Part shown: piece after piece, positions 52,491 through 60,599 of the stretch
How positions within the stretch are numbered: position 1 is the stretch's first letter
Layout: each line of letters starts with the position of its first letter
Assembly: GCA_014238415.1 (NCBI GenBank)
Contig: JABABA010000014.1
Coordinates: 30,828-94,827, forward strand
Direction: 5' to 3'
DNA from: Planctomycetota bacterium
Lineage (GTDB): Bacteria; Planctomycetota; UBA1135; GCA-002686595
Length of the DNA: 64,000 nt
The notes under the pieces: generated by a model
Told to the model about the DNA's origin: nothing
Databases searched by the model: none
Seen by the model: the letters and a program-made list of their open reading frames with translations, nothing else
Position numbers and translations under genes: made by a program

Positions 52491-53864
52491 CTAACCCTCT
52501 GCCTTCAGATGCCACCCCTTGGGTTGCACGAAGGCGAGGATGCCCAGGGTAGAGAGGGTGCTGCCTTGCCCTGAGTGACCGCGACCGGTCCAGGGGAGGT
52601 GGGGGCTGACGCGATCGCAGCAGTTCCAGTAGGCGCTGCCAGCATTGACTTGGGCGAGGACTCTTGTTGCGCGGTCTTTGTCCTGTGAGTAGACGGCGGC
52701 GGTCAGGCCGAAGGGAGTATCGTTCATCAGTTGCACGGCTTCGGTATCTGAGTCCACCACTTGGATGCCGATGATGGGGCCAAAGCTCTCATCTGTCATG
52801 AGATCCATGGTGTGATCGACTCTGGTCAGGACCGTGGGCTCAAAGAAGGAGCCGGGGCCGGGGGCGCGTTGGCCGCCGGTTTGTAGAACAGCGCCCTTGG
52901 CGAGGGCGTCCTTGACTTGTGCTTCGAGCACATGGAGTTGGGCTGGGCGCGTCAAGGGTCCTAGGGTTGTGGCTGGATCGGTGGGGGAGCCGAGAACGAG
53001 TTTTCGAGCGGCGCTGACGAAGTGTTCGATGAAGGAGTCGGCGATCCTGTCCTGCACATAGATCCTCTCGACTGCGCAGCAGCTTTGACCAGCGTTGTAG
53101 AAGGCGCCGTCGGCGAGGGCGAGCGCGGCGGCGGGGATGTTCACATCGTCCATTACGAAGGCCGGGTCCTTGCCGCCCAGTTCCAGTTGTACGCGCATCA
53201 GGCTGGGGGCGGCGGCAGCGGCGATCTGGACTCCGGTGGCGTGGGAGCCGGTGAAGTAGATTCCGTCGATGGGAAGTTGCAGGAGTTCTGCGCCTGTCTG
53301 GCCCTCGCCAATCACTGTGGTGAAGGCTCCCTCGGGCAGACCTGCTTCGGTGAACATCTCTTGGATGGCGAGGCCGGTGAGGGAAGCCAGTTCGGAAGGC
53401 TTGTAGAGCACCGTGTTACCGGTCAAGAGGGCAGGAATGAAGGCGTTGACCCCCACCAGGTAGGGATAGTTCCAGGCGGAGATGTTGGCGATCACACCCA
53501 GGGGTTCGAACGCGAGGAGTTCTTGGGGATTGGTCTCTGGCGGCAGGACTTCGGCTGTTTGGATTGTGCGGGCGGTGTGCTCCAGAAAAAAATCGATGCG
53601 GGCGTGGACTCCCTTGAGTTCGTTCAGGGACTGCTGCAGTGGCTTGCCCGTTTCCGAGGTCAGGAGGTCAGCCAGCTCATCGCAGCGTTCGGTCAGGCGG
53701 GCCTTGAATCCGCGAAGGAGAGTGCAACGGTCTGCCACGGGGAGTGCGGCCCAGGTGGGTTGGGCGGCTCGCGCGGTGGCGTACTTCTCGTGGATCGACT
53801 CGGTCGTGTCCCCTGCGAGTTCGCGGATCAGTTCGCCAGTGGCTGGGTTTGTGACTTGCAGCAT
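52491..53864 (-). CDS. NAD(P)-dependent aldehyde dehydrogenase
   Basis: A 457-residue aldehyde dehydrogenase and last gene of the minus-strand operon. LGVIANISAWNYPYLVGVNA is the N-terminal substrate block, VQLELGGKDPAFV contains the catalytic glutamate, and YNAGQSCCAVERIYV the catalytic cysteine. ATG 53864 is used because the family sequence (LQVTNPATGELIREL) starts there; the longer frame runs into the neighbouring gene. In context it would oxidise a gamma-glutamyl aldehyde to the acid (see the operon finding); the sequence alone resembles succinate-semialdehyde dehydrogenase. Confidence 0.9.
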   Translation of the reverse strand: MLQVTNPATGELIRELAGDTTESIHEKYATARAAQPTWAALPVADRCTLLRGFKARLTERCDELADLLTSETGKPLQQSLNELKGVHARIDFFLEHTARTIQTAEVLPPETNPQELLAFEPLGVIANISAWNYPYLVGVNAFIPALLTGNTVLYKPSELASLTGLAIQEMFTEAGLPEGAFTTVIGEGQTGAELLQLPIDGIYFTGSHATGVQIAAAAAPSLMRVQLELGGKDPAFVMDDVNIPAAALALADGAFYNAGQSCCAVERIYVQDRIADSFIEHFVSAARKLVLGSPTDPATTLGPLTRPAQLHVLEAQVKDALAKGAVLQTGGQRAPGPGSFFEPTVLTRVDHTMDLMTDESFGPIIGIQVVDSDTEAVQLMNDTPFGLTAAVYSQDKDRATRVLAQVNAGSAYWNCCDRVSPHLPWTGRGHSGQGSTLSTLGILAFVQPKGWHLKAEG

Positions 53865-53871
53865 GGGGCGC

Positions 53872-54636
53872 TTAGCCTCGGGCGAGTTCGGCGGCGGAGA
53901 GGAAGCTGTGCAGGATAGGACTTGGAGAGAGCAGGTCCGGTGCGCCAGGTTCGATGAACTCCGGGTGCCACTGAACCGCATAAAGGTAAGACTTCCCCGG
54001 ACGATGCAGGGCTTCAATGACACCGTCCTCCTCGGATCGGGCTTCAACGACCAGGCCCTCGGCCAGGTCTTCCACCGCTTGGTGATGAATGCTGTTCACG
54101 CGACCGCCTGAGTTTCCGGGGTAGAACTCGCACAGTCGTGATTCGGGCTCAAAGACCACCTCGTGGTGCAGTTCCTCGTATACAGCCCAGTCGCGATGAA
54201 CCTGGGAATCGGGACGCTTGGATTCCAGGTCCTGGCACAAGGTTCCACCGAAGGCCACATTGATCAATTGCAGGCCGCGGCAGATGCCAAGCACTGGTTT
54301 GCCCACGCGCAGGCACTCGTTCAGCAATTCGATCTCGTAGAGATCTCGCTCATGGTCTCCTAGCCACTCGGGTTTGTGCGGGGTACTCCCGTAACTCCTT
54401 GGTGCCACATCGGATCCACCCTGCAAGAGCAGACCGTCCACCTCCTCGATCAGCATCGCCGCCCCCACTGGGCCACTGGCCCGGGGCAGCATGAGAGGCA
54501 GAGCTCCCGAAGCCATTACCCAGTTGCCCATGGACTGCTCCATGTACTGCAGGGTCTTGTTCTTGAAGATCGGGCGCGTGGGATCGGCGTGGAAGAAGCA
54601 CGCGCTGAGACCGATCTTGAGGGGGCGCGAGGTCAT
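53872..54636 (-). CDS. PuuD-like gamma-glutamyl amide hydrolase (class I GATase)
   Basis: A 254-residue class I amidotransferase-fold hydrolase. VLGICRGLQLINVAFGGTL carries the nucleophilic cysteine and YAVQWHPEFIEPG the His-Glu pair. PuuD cleaves gamma-glutamyl-gamma-aminobutyrate in E. coli; in this operon the likely substrate is a gamma-glutamyl amide such as gamma-glutamylglycine (inference). Its start overlaps the alcohol dehydrogenase stop by four bases, and the aldehyde dehydrogenase start is seven bases away. Confidence 0.9.
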   Translation of the reverse strand: MTSRPLKIGLSACFFHADPTRPIFKNKTLQYMEQSMGNWVMASGALPLMLPRASGPVGAAMLIEEVDGLLLQGGSDVAPRSYGSTPHKPEWLGDHERDLYEIELLNECLRVGKPVLGICRGLQLINVAFGGTLCQDLESKRPDSQVHRDWAVYEELHHEVVFEPESRLCEFYPGNSGGRVNSIHHQAVEDLAEGLVVEARSEEDGVIEALHRPGKSYLYAVQWHPEFIEPGAPDLLSPSPILHSFLSAAELARG

Positions 54637-55805
54637 GACCCGAGTGCATCCTTGAAGAGTGAGCGAAAGTCAGCTTCAGAAACCAGCACCGGGTTTTCCA
54701 GGTGACAGGAATCCTTGAGGGCAAAGGCCACCAGGTCTTCGAAGTGCCCGGGTTCCACTCCCGCTTCCCTCAAGTTGCTTGGGATGCCAATTGCGGTACG
54801 CAGATCGTTGAGCCAGTCAAAAAACCCCTGGGCCGTTCCATCTGCTCCCGCCGCAACGCTCATGCGCGCAAATTTCTCATTGCATGCGGCGCGATTGAAG
54901 CCAAGGGTGAAGGGCAGCATGATCCCGTTCGCCAGTCCATGGTGCAAATCACAAACTGTGGAGAGGGAATGGGCGCATGAGTGCGTTACCCCAAGACCTT
55001 TTTGAAAGGCTACAGCGCCCATCATGGAAGCGGTCAGCATCAGGCCCCGCGCTTCGATGTGTTCGGCTGTGTTGCCTGTTCCTGCAGTAGAAAAATCTAC
55101 GCAGGCCTTGAGGCTTTTGGAAATCAAGCGGATGCCCTCCAAGGAAATCCCGTCTGCCATGGGGTGGTATCCGTCGACCAGGAATGCTTCGCTCAAGTGG
55201 CTCAAGGCATCCATGCCCGTGGCAGCAGTCACTCCCGCGGGCAGGCCCAGGGTCAACTCTGGATCGAGAAGTACCATGGCTGGCAAGAGGCCTGGGTGAA
55301 ACAGAATTGCTTTGCGGTGGGAGGCGTCATCGGAAACCACCGCCGCACGACCCACTTCGCTGCCCGTGCCTGCGGTGGTGGGGATGGCGATGATCGGGGG
55401 GATCAGGTTCTCCACGGGCTTTTGATTTGGGTTGCCGTCCTCGTAGTCGAGCACCGAGCCAGGATGATGCGCCATCAACGCGATGATCTTGGCCACATCC
55501 AGGGACGCGCCGCCGCCCATGGCTACGATGGCGTCCGCCTGGTGTTCCCTGAAGGCGGTCAGCCCCTGCTCCACCTGACTGATCACCGGATTGCCCCAGA
55601 TGTCCGAAAAGACTGCGGACTCAAAAGCGGATTGTTCCAGGGTCTCGCGCAGGGCCAGGCCTATGGGCAACTGGGCCAGAATCTGGTCGGTCACCAGCAG
55701 GGGGCGCTTAGATCCAAGAGCTTCGAGTTGTTGGGGGAGTTCATTCACAACTCCTGCGCCGAATCGGATTGATGTGGGGTAGTTGAACTGCGTGACGTCG
55801 CTCAT
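54633..55805 (-). CDS. iron-containing alcohol dehydrogenase
   Basis: A 390-residue group III alcohol dehydrogenase. AIVAMGGGASLDVAKIIALM is the NAD(P)-binding GGGS-x-x-D motif. GVTHSCAHSLSTVCDLHHGL carries the histidine metal ligands, with IPTTAGTGSEVGRAAVVSD the other conserved block. In an amine-catabolic operon this enzyme is out of place for putrescine, but fits a hydroxyl-bearing substrate such as ethanolamine. It starts 9 bases after the GS-like stop and overlaps the PuuD-like start. Confidence 0.92.
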   Translation of the reverse strand: MSDVTQFNYPTSIRFGAGVVNELPQQLEALGSKRPLLVTDQILAQLPIGLALRETLEQSAFESAVFSDIWGNPVISQVEQGLTAFREHQADAIVAMGGGASLDVAKIIALMAHHPGSVLDYEDGNPNQKPVENLIPPIIAIPTTAGTGSEVGRAAVVSDDASHRKAILFHPGLLPAMVLLDPELTLGLPAGVTAATGMDALSHLSEAFLVDGYHPMADGISLEGIRLISKSLKACVDFSTAGTGNTAEHIEARGLMLTASMMGAVAFQKGLGVTHSCAHSLSTVCDLHHGLANGIMLPFTLGFNRAACNEKFARMSVAAGADGTAQGFFDWLNDLRTAIGIPSNLREAGVEPGHFEDLVAFALKDSCHLENPVLVSEADFRSLFKDALGS

Positions 55806-55814
55806 GAATGAAAC

Positions 55815-57185
55815 TCAGACGATCTCAAAGTAGCGTTCCGTTTCCCAATTAGTGACCGCCGCCTGATACTGGCGGCACTCCCAGCGGCGGCTGTTGACGA
55901 AGTGATCCACAAAGTCCTCATCGAAGAGTTCTTTGGCAATCGATGAAGCCGCCATCTGCTCCGTAGCGGCATCCAGGTTGTTGGGCAGGCGCACTGCGCC
56001 TTCATCTTCGTAAGCATTGCCAATGACCATTGGCCGTTCGATCTCAAGTTTGTTCTGGATACCGTACAGACCACTGGCGAGTGACGCTGCCATTGCCAGA
56101 TAGGGGTTCGCGTCTGAACCAACCACACGGTTTTCAAGGCGCGTGGACTTTGCATCCCCGCCGATCACGCGCATGGCAGCAGTGCGGTTGTTGATTCCCC
56201 AGGTCACCCTGGTGGGGGCCCAGTGCCCTTCCACCAGACGCTTGTAGCTGTTGATATTGGGGGCCAGCAGGGGCAGGATCTCTGGCAGGCAAAGCATCTG
56301 ACCCGCCAGGTAGTGGCGGAAGGTGTCGCTCATGCCGTCGGTTCCTGAGGCGTCAAAAAAGAGGTTCGTGCTACGGTCTTCGGTCCAAAGGCTCTGGTGC
56401 AAATGTCCGCTGCAGCCGGGCAGGTCGCTGTTCCACTTGGCCATGAAGCTGGGCATGATGCCGAAGTCGTGGGCGATGGCCTTGGTACCCCACTTGAAGA
56501 GCACCGCCCGGTCAGCGGCTTCGAGGGCGTCGCTGTAGAGTATGGCGGCCTCCAAGACGCCCGGACCGGTCTCAGTGTGCAGGCCTTCGATAGGCACGCC
56601 AAAGTCGAGCAGCCCGCCGTTCAGAGCCGCGAAGAACTCGGAGTTCTGGCTTGTGCGCAGCAGCGAGTACCCGTGCATGCCGGGGCTGATGGGATCGGGC
56701 CTTATGAAGCCTTTGTTGGCCAGGCTCTCCGCGCTCTCGTTGAAGTTGAACCACTCGAATTCCATGGAGAAGGCGGAGTGCAAGCCCATGTTCGCTGCTT
56801 GGGTGATGACTTCTTTTAGTACTCGGCGTGGGCAGGGCGGGGCAGTTCCCCTGGCTTGCGCGAAGTCCCCCAGGAAGAAAGGCACATCGGCTTCCCAGGG
56901 AATCCTTCTGAATGTGGAGAGGTCCAGCTGTGCTTCTGCATCCGGATAGCCCGTGTGCCATCCCGTGAACTGGGAGTTGTCGTAGCACTGATCATTGATG
57001 TCCCAGCCGAAAATCACATCGCAAAAGCCAAGGTTTCCCTGGATGATGGACAGGAATTTGTCCTTGTGCACATATTTCCCCCTTAGAACCCCATCAATGT
57101 CGGTCACCGCCAGTTTTACGAACCGTGCGCGGGACTGGCTGACCTCTTCGATGATCTGCTCGGGTGACCTTTCGTGGTTGCTCAT
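55815..57185 (-). CDS. glutamine-synthetase-like gamma-glutamyl amine ligase
   Basis: A 456-residue GS-fold ligase joining glutamate to an amine with ATP. LHTETGPGVLEAAI, FMAKWNSDLPGCSGHLHQSL, VTWGINNRTAAMRVIG and STRLENRVVGSDANPYLAMA are the GS ATP/metal blocks, in the GlnT/PuuA-type variants. Typical GlnA has an Arg-Asn-Arg-Ser region that differs here. ATG 57185 overlaps the permease stop by four bases and begins the family sequence. Context suggests gamma-glutamylation of ethanolamine rather than putrescine. PuuA and GlnA4-type enzymes cannot be told apart by eye. Confidence 0.88.
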   Translation of the reverse strand: MSNHERSPEQIIEEVSQSRARFVKLAVTDIDGVLRGKYVHKDKFLSIIQGNLGFCDVIFGWDINDQCYDNSQFTGWHTGYPDAEAQLDLSTFRRIPWEADVPFFLGDFAQARGTAPPCPRRVLKEVITQAANMGLHSAFSMEFEWFNFNESAESLANKGFIRPDPISPGMHGYSLLRTSQNSEFFAALNGGLLDFGVPIEGLHTETGPGVLEAAILYSDALEAADRAVLFKWGTKAIAHDFGIMPSFMAKWNSDLPGCSGHLHQSLWTEDRSTNLFFDASGTDGMSDTFRHYLAGQMLCLPEILPLLAPNINSYKRLVEGHWAPTRVTWGINNRTAAMRVIGGDAKSTRLENRVVGSDANPYLAMAASLASGLYGIQNKLEIERPMVIGNAYEDEGAVRLPNNLDAATEQMAASSIAKELFDEDFVDHFVNSRRWECRQYQAAVTNWETERYFEIV

Positions 57186-58531
57186 GGGGCTTTGTCTCCA
57201 AAAGTGTGCCGGCGCTGGCGTGTTTCCTTGGGAACCACCAGGTAGAACCAGCCAAGAGCCAGGCACAGGATTGTGCTGTACAGCAGGGCGATCTTAGGGT
57301 TGTGGTAGGTCAAAGCCACCAGGCAAACCAGGGAGAAGGCCAGGGCAGTGCCCGGGATCAGGGGGTAGCAGGGGGCGCGATACGGTCGCGCCAGATCGGG
57401 TTCTTTCCTGCGCAGGGCGAAGAGTGAGATCATTGATACCGCATAGAGCGTCAAGGCTCCGAAGACCGCCATTGTGATTATCTCGCCTGTGCGTCCGCTC
57501 AAGAGTGCACCGAAACCCACCAACATGTTGAGGAGCAAGGCTGCAGCCGGGGTCTTGCGATTGGCCAGCGTCCGGCCCAGGAAGCGCGGCGCGTAACCGA
57601 CTCGGCCCATTTCGAAGGTCGCGCGGCCCGCCACCAGGATGATCCCGTGAAAGGATGCCACCAATCCCAGCAGGCCCACATTGATCAGCAGACCAAACAA
57701 GAATGTATCCCGCCCCATGAGATGACCCATGGCCAGCGGCAGGGGCGAATCCGACGCCTCTGTAGATCCCGGTTCATAGACCACTGTCTCCCAGCCATTG
57801 ACTCCCACGGCACAGAAGAAAGTCAAGAAGGCCAGCATTACCAGGGTCCCCATGGCAGATCCAAAGCCGATGCTGATGTTGCGCTGTGGGTTGTGGGTTT
57901 CTTCAGCCACGTTGGCCAGTCCTTCGATGGCGAGATAGAACCAGATCGCAAAGGGTATCGCTGCAAAAGCTCCGCCCCAACCATTGGGTAGAGGATTCTG
58001 GCTAAACGACTCGAAAGAGAAGTGCGGGCCTGTGACCCCGGCAAAGATCAGCAACTCGATGACCGCGAGCACCGTGACCACCAACTCGAATATTGCCGAA
58101 AGTTTCACTCCCCAAATATTCAGGCCTGTGAAGATCATGTAGGCGGCCATGGCAAAAATCAGGGTGTCCACACCAGGAAACTTGATGTTCAGATAGGCAC
58201 CTATCGCTGCAGCGATCGCCGGTGGCGCAAACACAAATTCAACTATCTGCGCCGTACCGCCCAGAAATCCAATGCCAGGACCCAAGGCTCGGTGCGCGTA
58301 GACGAAGACACCTCCTGCTTTGGGAATCGCACAGGCCAGCTCTGAGTAGCTGAGCGTGAAGGCCACATACATGATGGTGACCATCACCGTAGCCAGCAAC
58401 ATGCCATAGGGCCCACCTTCTGGAAGCCCCAGGTTCCAGCCAAAATACATTCCCGAAATCACATATCCGACCCCAAGGCCCCAAAGCATCAGCGGTCCGA
58501 GTTCTCTTTTCAGCTCACCATTTGTCGACAT
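57182..58531 (-). CDS. amino acid/ethanolamine permease (APC family, Eat-like)
   Basis: A 449-residue transporter with about twelve membrane spans. The start GLGVGYVISGMYFGWNLGLP followed by EGGPYGMLLATVMVTIMYVA is the ethanolamine permease (Eat) signature. The later SYSELACAIPKAGGVFVYAHR and AEETHNPQRNISIGFGSAM are standard APC blocks. It is the first gene of the operon with the GS-like ligase, so uptake of the amine substrate is the natural role. Its 207-base upstream gap to the divergent pterin dehydratase gene probably holds the promoter, though I see no clear box. Confidence 0.9.
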   Translation of the reverse strand: MSTNGELKRELGPLMLWGLGVGYVISGMYFGWNLGLPEGGPYGMLLATVMVTIMYVAFTLSYSELACAIPKAGGVFVYAHRALGPGIGFLGGTAQIVEFVFAPPAIAAAIGAYLNIKFPGVDTLIFAMAAYMIFTGLNIWGVKLSAIFELVVTVLAVIELLIFAGVTGPHFSFESFSQNPLPNGWGGAFAAIPFAIWFYLAIEGLANVAEETHNPQRNISIGFGSAMGTLVMLAFLTFFCAVGVNGWETVVYEPGSTEASDSPLPLAMGHLMGRDTFLFGLLINVGLLGLVASFHGIILVAGRATFEMGRVGYAPRFLGRTLANRKTPAAALLLNMLVGFGALLSGRTGEIITMAVFGALTLYAVSMISLFALRRKEPDLARPYRAPCYPLIPGTALAFSLVCLVALTYHNPKIALLYSTILCLALGWFYLVVPKETRQRRHTFGDKAP

Positions 58532-58738
58532 GGAAGGCCACTATACGATCGATCCCTCTGGTGGCTATTCTTCTTGCGAAGCAGCCTGGATCAAAGCCAG
58601 CGTTTCCGCTGAAAGGGCCTTGCAGCCGAGGCGCTTGCGCCGTTTCGGATACTGCCGATTGCGATCAAAGTGTGCTCCGAGCACTTGCTGTGAGAGAAAG
58701 CTGGCTCGACGGCATTTGCGTGCCTATCCTTGTTGGTC

Positions 58739-59080
58739 ATGGATAACCTGTCTCAGCGCGACTGTGTTCCCTGTCGTGGGGGCGTCCCGCCCCTTGCGGC
58801 TGCCGAACTCAGTGCCCTCAGCGATCAGTTGGATTCAGGGTGGGAAGTGATCAGAAGTCATCATCTTCAGCGTGAGTTTGAATTCGATGACTTTCGCTCG
58901 GCGATGGGATTCACTGTTGGTGTGGGGGAGATGGCCGAGGAGCAAGGGCACCACCCGGACATCCATCTGTCCTGGGGAAAGGTCAAGATCCTGGTTTGGA
59001 CCCACAAGATTGACGGTCTGACCGAGAGCGATTTTATTCTTGCTGCCAGGGCAGATGCTATCTATTCCCAAGTCTCTTGA
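58739..59080 (+). CDS. phhB: pterin-4a-carbinolamine dehydratase
   Basis: A 113-residue enzyme regenerating tetrahydrobiopterin after aromatic hydroxylation. FEFDDFRSAMGFTVGVGEMA and EEQGHHPDIHLSWGKVKIL contain the catalytic His-His-Pro-Asp-Ile block, and VWTHKIDGLTESDF the third conserved segment. ATG 58739 is chosen; an in-frame start three codons earlier is possible. The aromatic hydroxylase PhhA is not adjacent. A BtuF-like gene starts 42 bases after its stop. Confidence 0.9.
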   Translation: MDNLSQRDCVPCRGGVPPLAAAELSALSDQLDSGWEVIRSHHLQREFEFDDFRSAMGFTVGVGEMAEEQGHHPDIHLSWGKVKILVWTHKIDGLTESDFILAARADAIYSQVS

Positions 59081-59122
59081 GCGTTCCTCTTGCTTGCAAG
59101 CTTCAGGTTGCGCGTTGATCCG

Positions 59123-60049
59123 ATGACGACGCGCATCGCAAGCCTGCTGCCTTCGGCCACCGAGATCCTCTGTGCTCTGGGGATGCGCGAGCAGCTAGTG
59201 GGTCGCTCGCATGAGTGTGATTTTCCTTCGGACGTGACAGCTGTCCGTAGCTTGACACGGTCACATGTGAAACACGAGGCGGTCAGTGGCGACATCGACC
59301 TGGATGTGCGCAGAATCCTGCGCGAGGTGCTTGCTATTTATGAAGTGGATGTGGAGGCGCTGAAGGACGTGGCTCCATCGGTCGTTGTTACCCAGAACCT
59401 GTGCGATGTGTGTGCTGTGTCCTTGTCGGATGTGGAAAGGGCGCTAAAGGAAATTGCCTCTGAGGTCCAGGTCGTCAGTCTTTCCCCGACCCGACTGTCG
59501 GAGGTATGGGACGATGTTCGCCGAGTGGGCTCGGTGTTGGGCATGGAGAGAATGGCCGGGCGCGTTGTAGCTGACCTTGAAGCGCGGCTGGATCTTGTGC
59601 GTTCTCGAGCTGCAATTGCAGACACGCGCCCTTCTGTTCTGACCATCGAGTGGCTTGACCCCGTGATGATTGGGGGCATGTGGATGCCAGAGCTTGTGGA
59701 ATTGGCAGGCGGAGTCCCATTGGTCACCGCAGCGGGTGATCACGCACCCACTCTTGATGAGGATGCTTTGCGGGAACTGGAACCGGATATGGTCCTGATC
59801 AAGCCGTGCGGATTCAATCTGGCTCGTACCCGTGCCGAAGCGTCTGCCCTATGCGCTCTGTTGGATCGACTTGGATGGAAGGCCTGGCAGGAGGGCCGTG
59901 TCTATTTGGCGGATGGGAACGCGTTCTTCAATCGTCCCGGACCCCGTCTGGCAGAGTCTCTGGAAATCATGGCTGCATGTGTTCACCCAGAGCTCTTTGA
60001 CGACATGGCTGAGGCTCACAGCTCAGACTACGGCCGCTTGCGACCCTGA
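59123..60049 (+). CDS. BtuF-like cobalamin-binding protein
   Basis: A 308-residue periplasmic-binding-fold protein related to BtuF. RIASLLPSATEILCALGMRE and LVGRSHECDFPSDV are the N-terminal signature, and LTIEWLDPVMIGGMWMPELVE and ALRELEPDMVLIKPCGFNL the C-terminal blocks. No signal peptide is visible at ATG 59123, so it may be a cytosolic cobalamin-binding member, as known for this subgroup, rather than the ABC transporter subunit. Permease and ATPase genes are not adjacent. Confidence 0.85.
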   Translation: MTTRIASLLPSATEILCALGMREQLVGRSHECDFPSDVTAVRSLTRSHVKHEAVSGDIDLDVRRILREVLAIYEVDVEALKDVAPSVVVTQNLCDVCAVSLSDVERALKEIASEVQVVSLSPTRLSEVWDDVRRVGSVLGMERMAGRVVADLEARLDLVRSRAAIADTRPSVLTIEWLDPVMIGGMWMPELVELAGGVPLVTAAGDHAPTLDEDALRELEPDMVLIKPCGFNLARTRAEASALCALLDRLGWKAWQEGRVYLADGNAFFNRPGPRLAESLEIMAACVHPELFDDMAEAHSSDYGRLRP

Positions 60050-60116
60050 AGTCCATCCAGAGGTTCAGCTTGGAGATGTGTCCTTGCCCGCGGGTCCTTC
60101 GCTGCTTGCATTCGAG

Positions 60117-60527
60117 TCAAGGCAAGAATCTTCCCTCATGCTCTTGCCTGTCCTTGCACTGCGCTGATGGTGCGGGGCGGAGACGCTTGCGCAGGGCGGC
60201 GAACAGACGATAGGGGGGATCCAAGATTATTGGGGGCAGGATTCCAAGGGATCCCAGTGCTCGCCATGGCCAGGGCAAGAGTGTCAGTGCTCCGAATACG
60301 GCGCGCCCGCGCACTCGGATCTGTTTGCCCTGTGGCGCGTCGCTCACGAGTACCAGAGTTTGAGTCTGGAATGGAATTTCCGGGTTTCGCTCACGAAGTG
60401 TCTGGGCTGTTGTTCCCTGCAGACTTGCATAGACCATGCGTTGGTGTCGATCACGCCTGATCAACCAATCCACCAATTTGTTGCAGACTCCGCACTCGGC
60501 GTCATAGAGGACAATTACGGGTTGCAT
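60117..60527 (-). CDS. DCC-family thiol-disulfide oxidoreductase-like protein (DUF393)
   Basis: A 136-residue protein of the DCC/DUF393 family. VIVLYDAECGVCNKLVDWLI carries the Asp-x2-Cys-x2-Cys redox-type motif; VRGRAVFGALTLLPWPWRAL is the second conserved block. Predicted thioredoxin-like oxidoreductases; substrate unknown. ATG 60527 is preferred over an upstream start. It lies 72 bases downstream of hscA on the same strand and may be its operon tail. It is not a selenoprotein: both cysteines are encoded by TGC/TGT. Confidence 0.8.
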   Translation of the reverse strand: MQPVIVLYDAECGVCNKLVDWLIRRDRHQRMVYASLQGTTAQTLRERNPEIPFQTQTLVLVSDAPQGKQIRVRGRAVFGALTLLPWPWRALGSLGILPPIILDPPYRLFAALRKRLRPAPSAQCKDRQEHEGRFLP

Positions 60528-60599
60528 TGTTCCTTCCACGCAGCACAACCTACTCTTCGTTGGCGAACACGACGCCGATCGTTCGCCGCCCTACGGAGG

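Noticed and set aside
52491..58531. Reading the operon as the putrescine puuPADC pathway
   Set aside because: No PuuB-type amine oxidase or transaminase is present, and an alcohol dehydrogenase plus an Eat-like permease are. Ethanolamine fits better, though putrescine is not disproved.
60117..60527. DCC-family protein as a fourth selenoprotein
   Set aside because: Both motif cysteines are ordinary TGC/TGT codons and the frame has no internal TGA.
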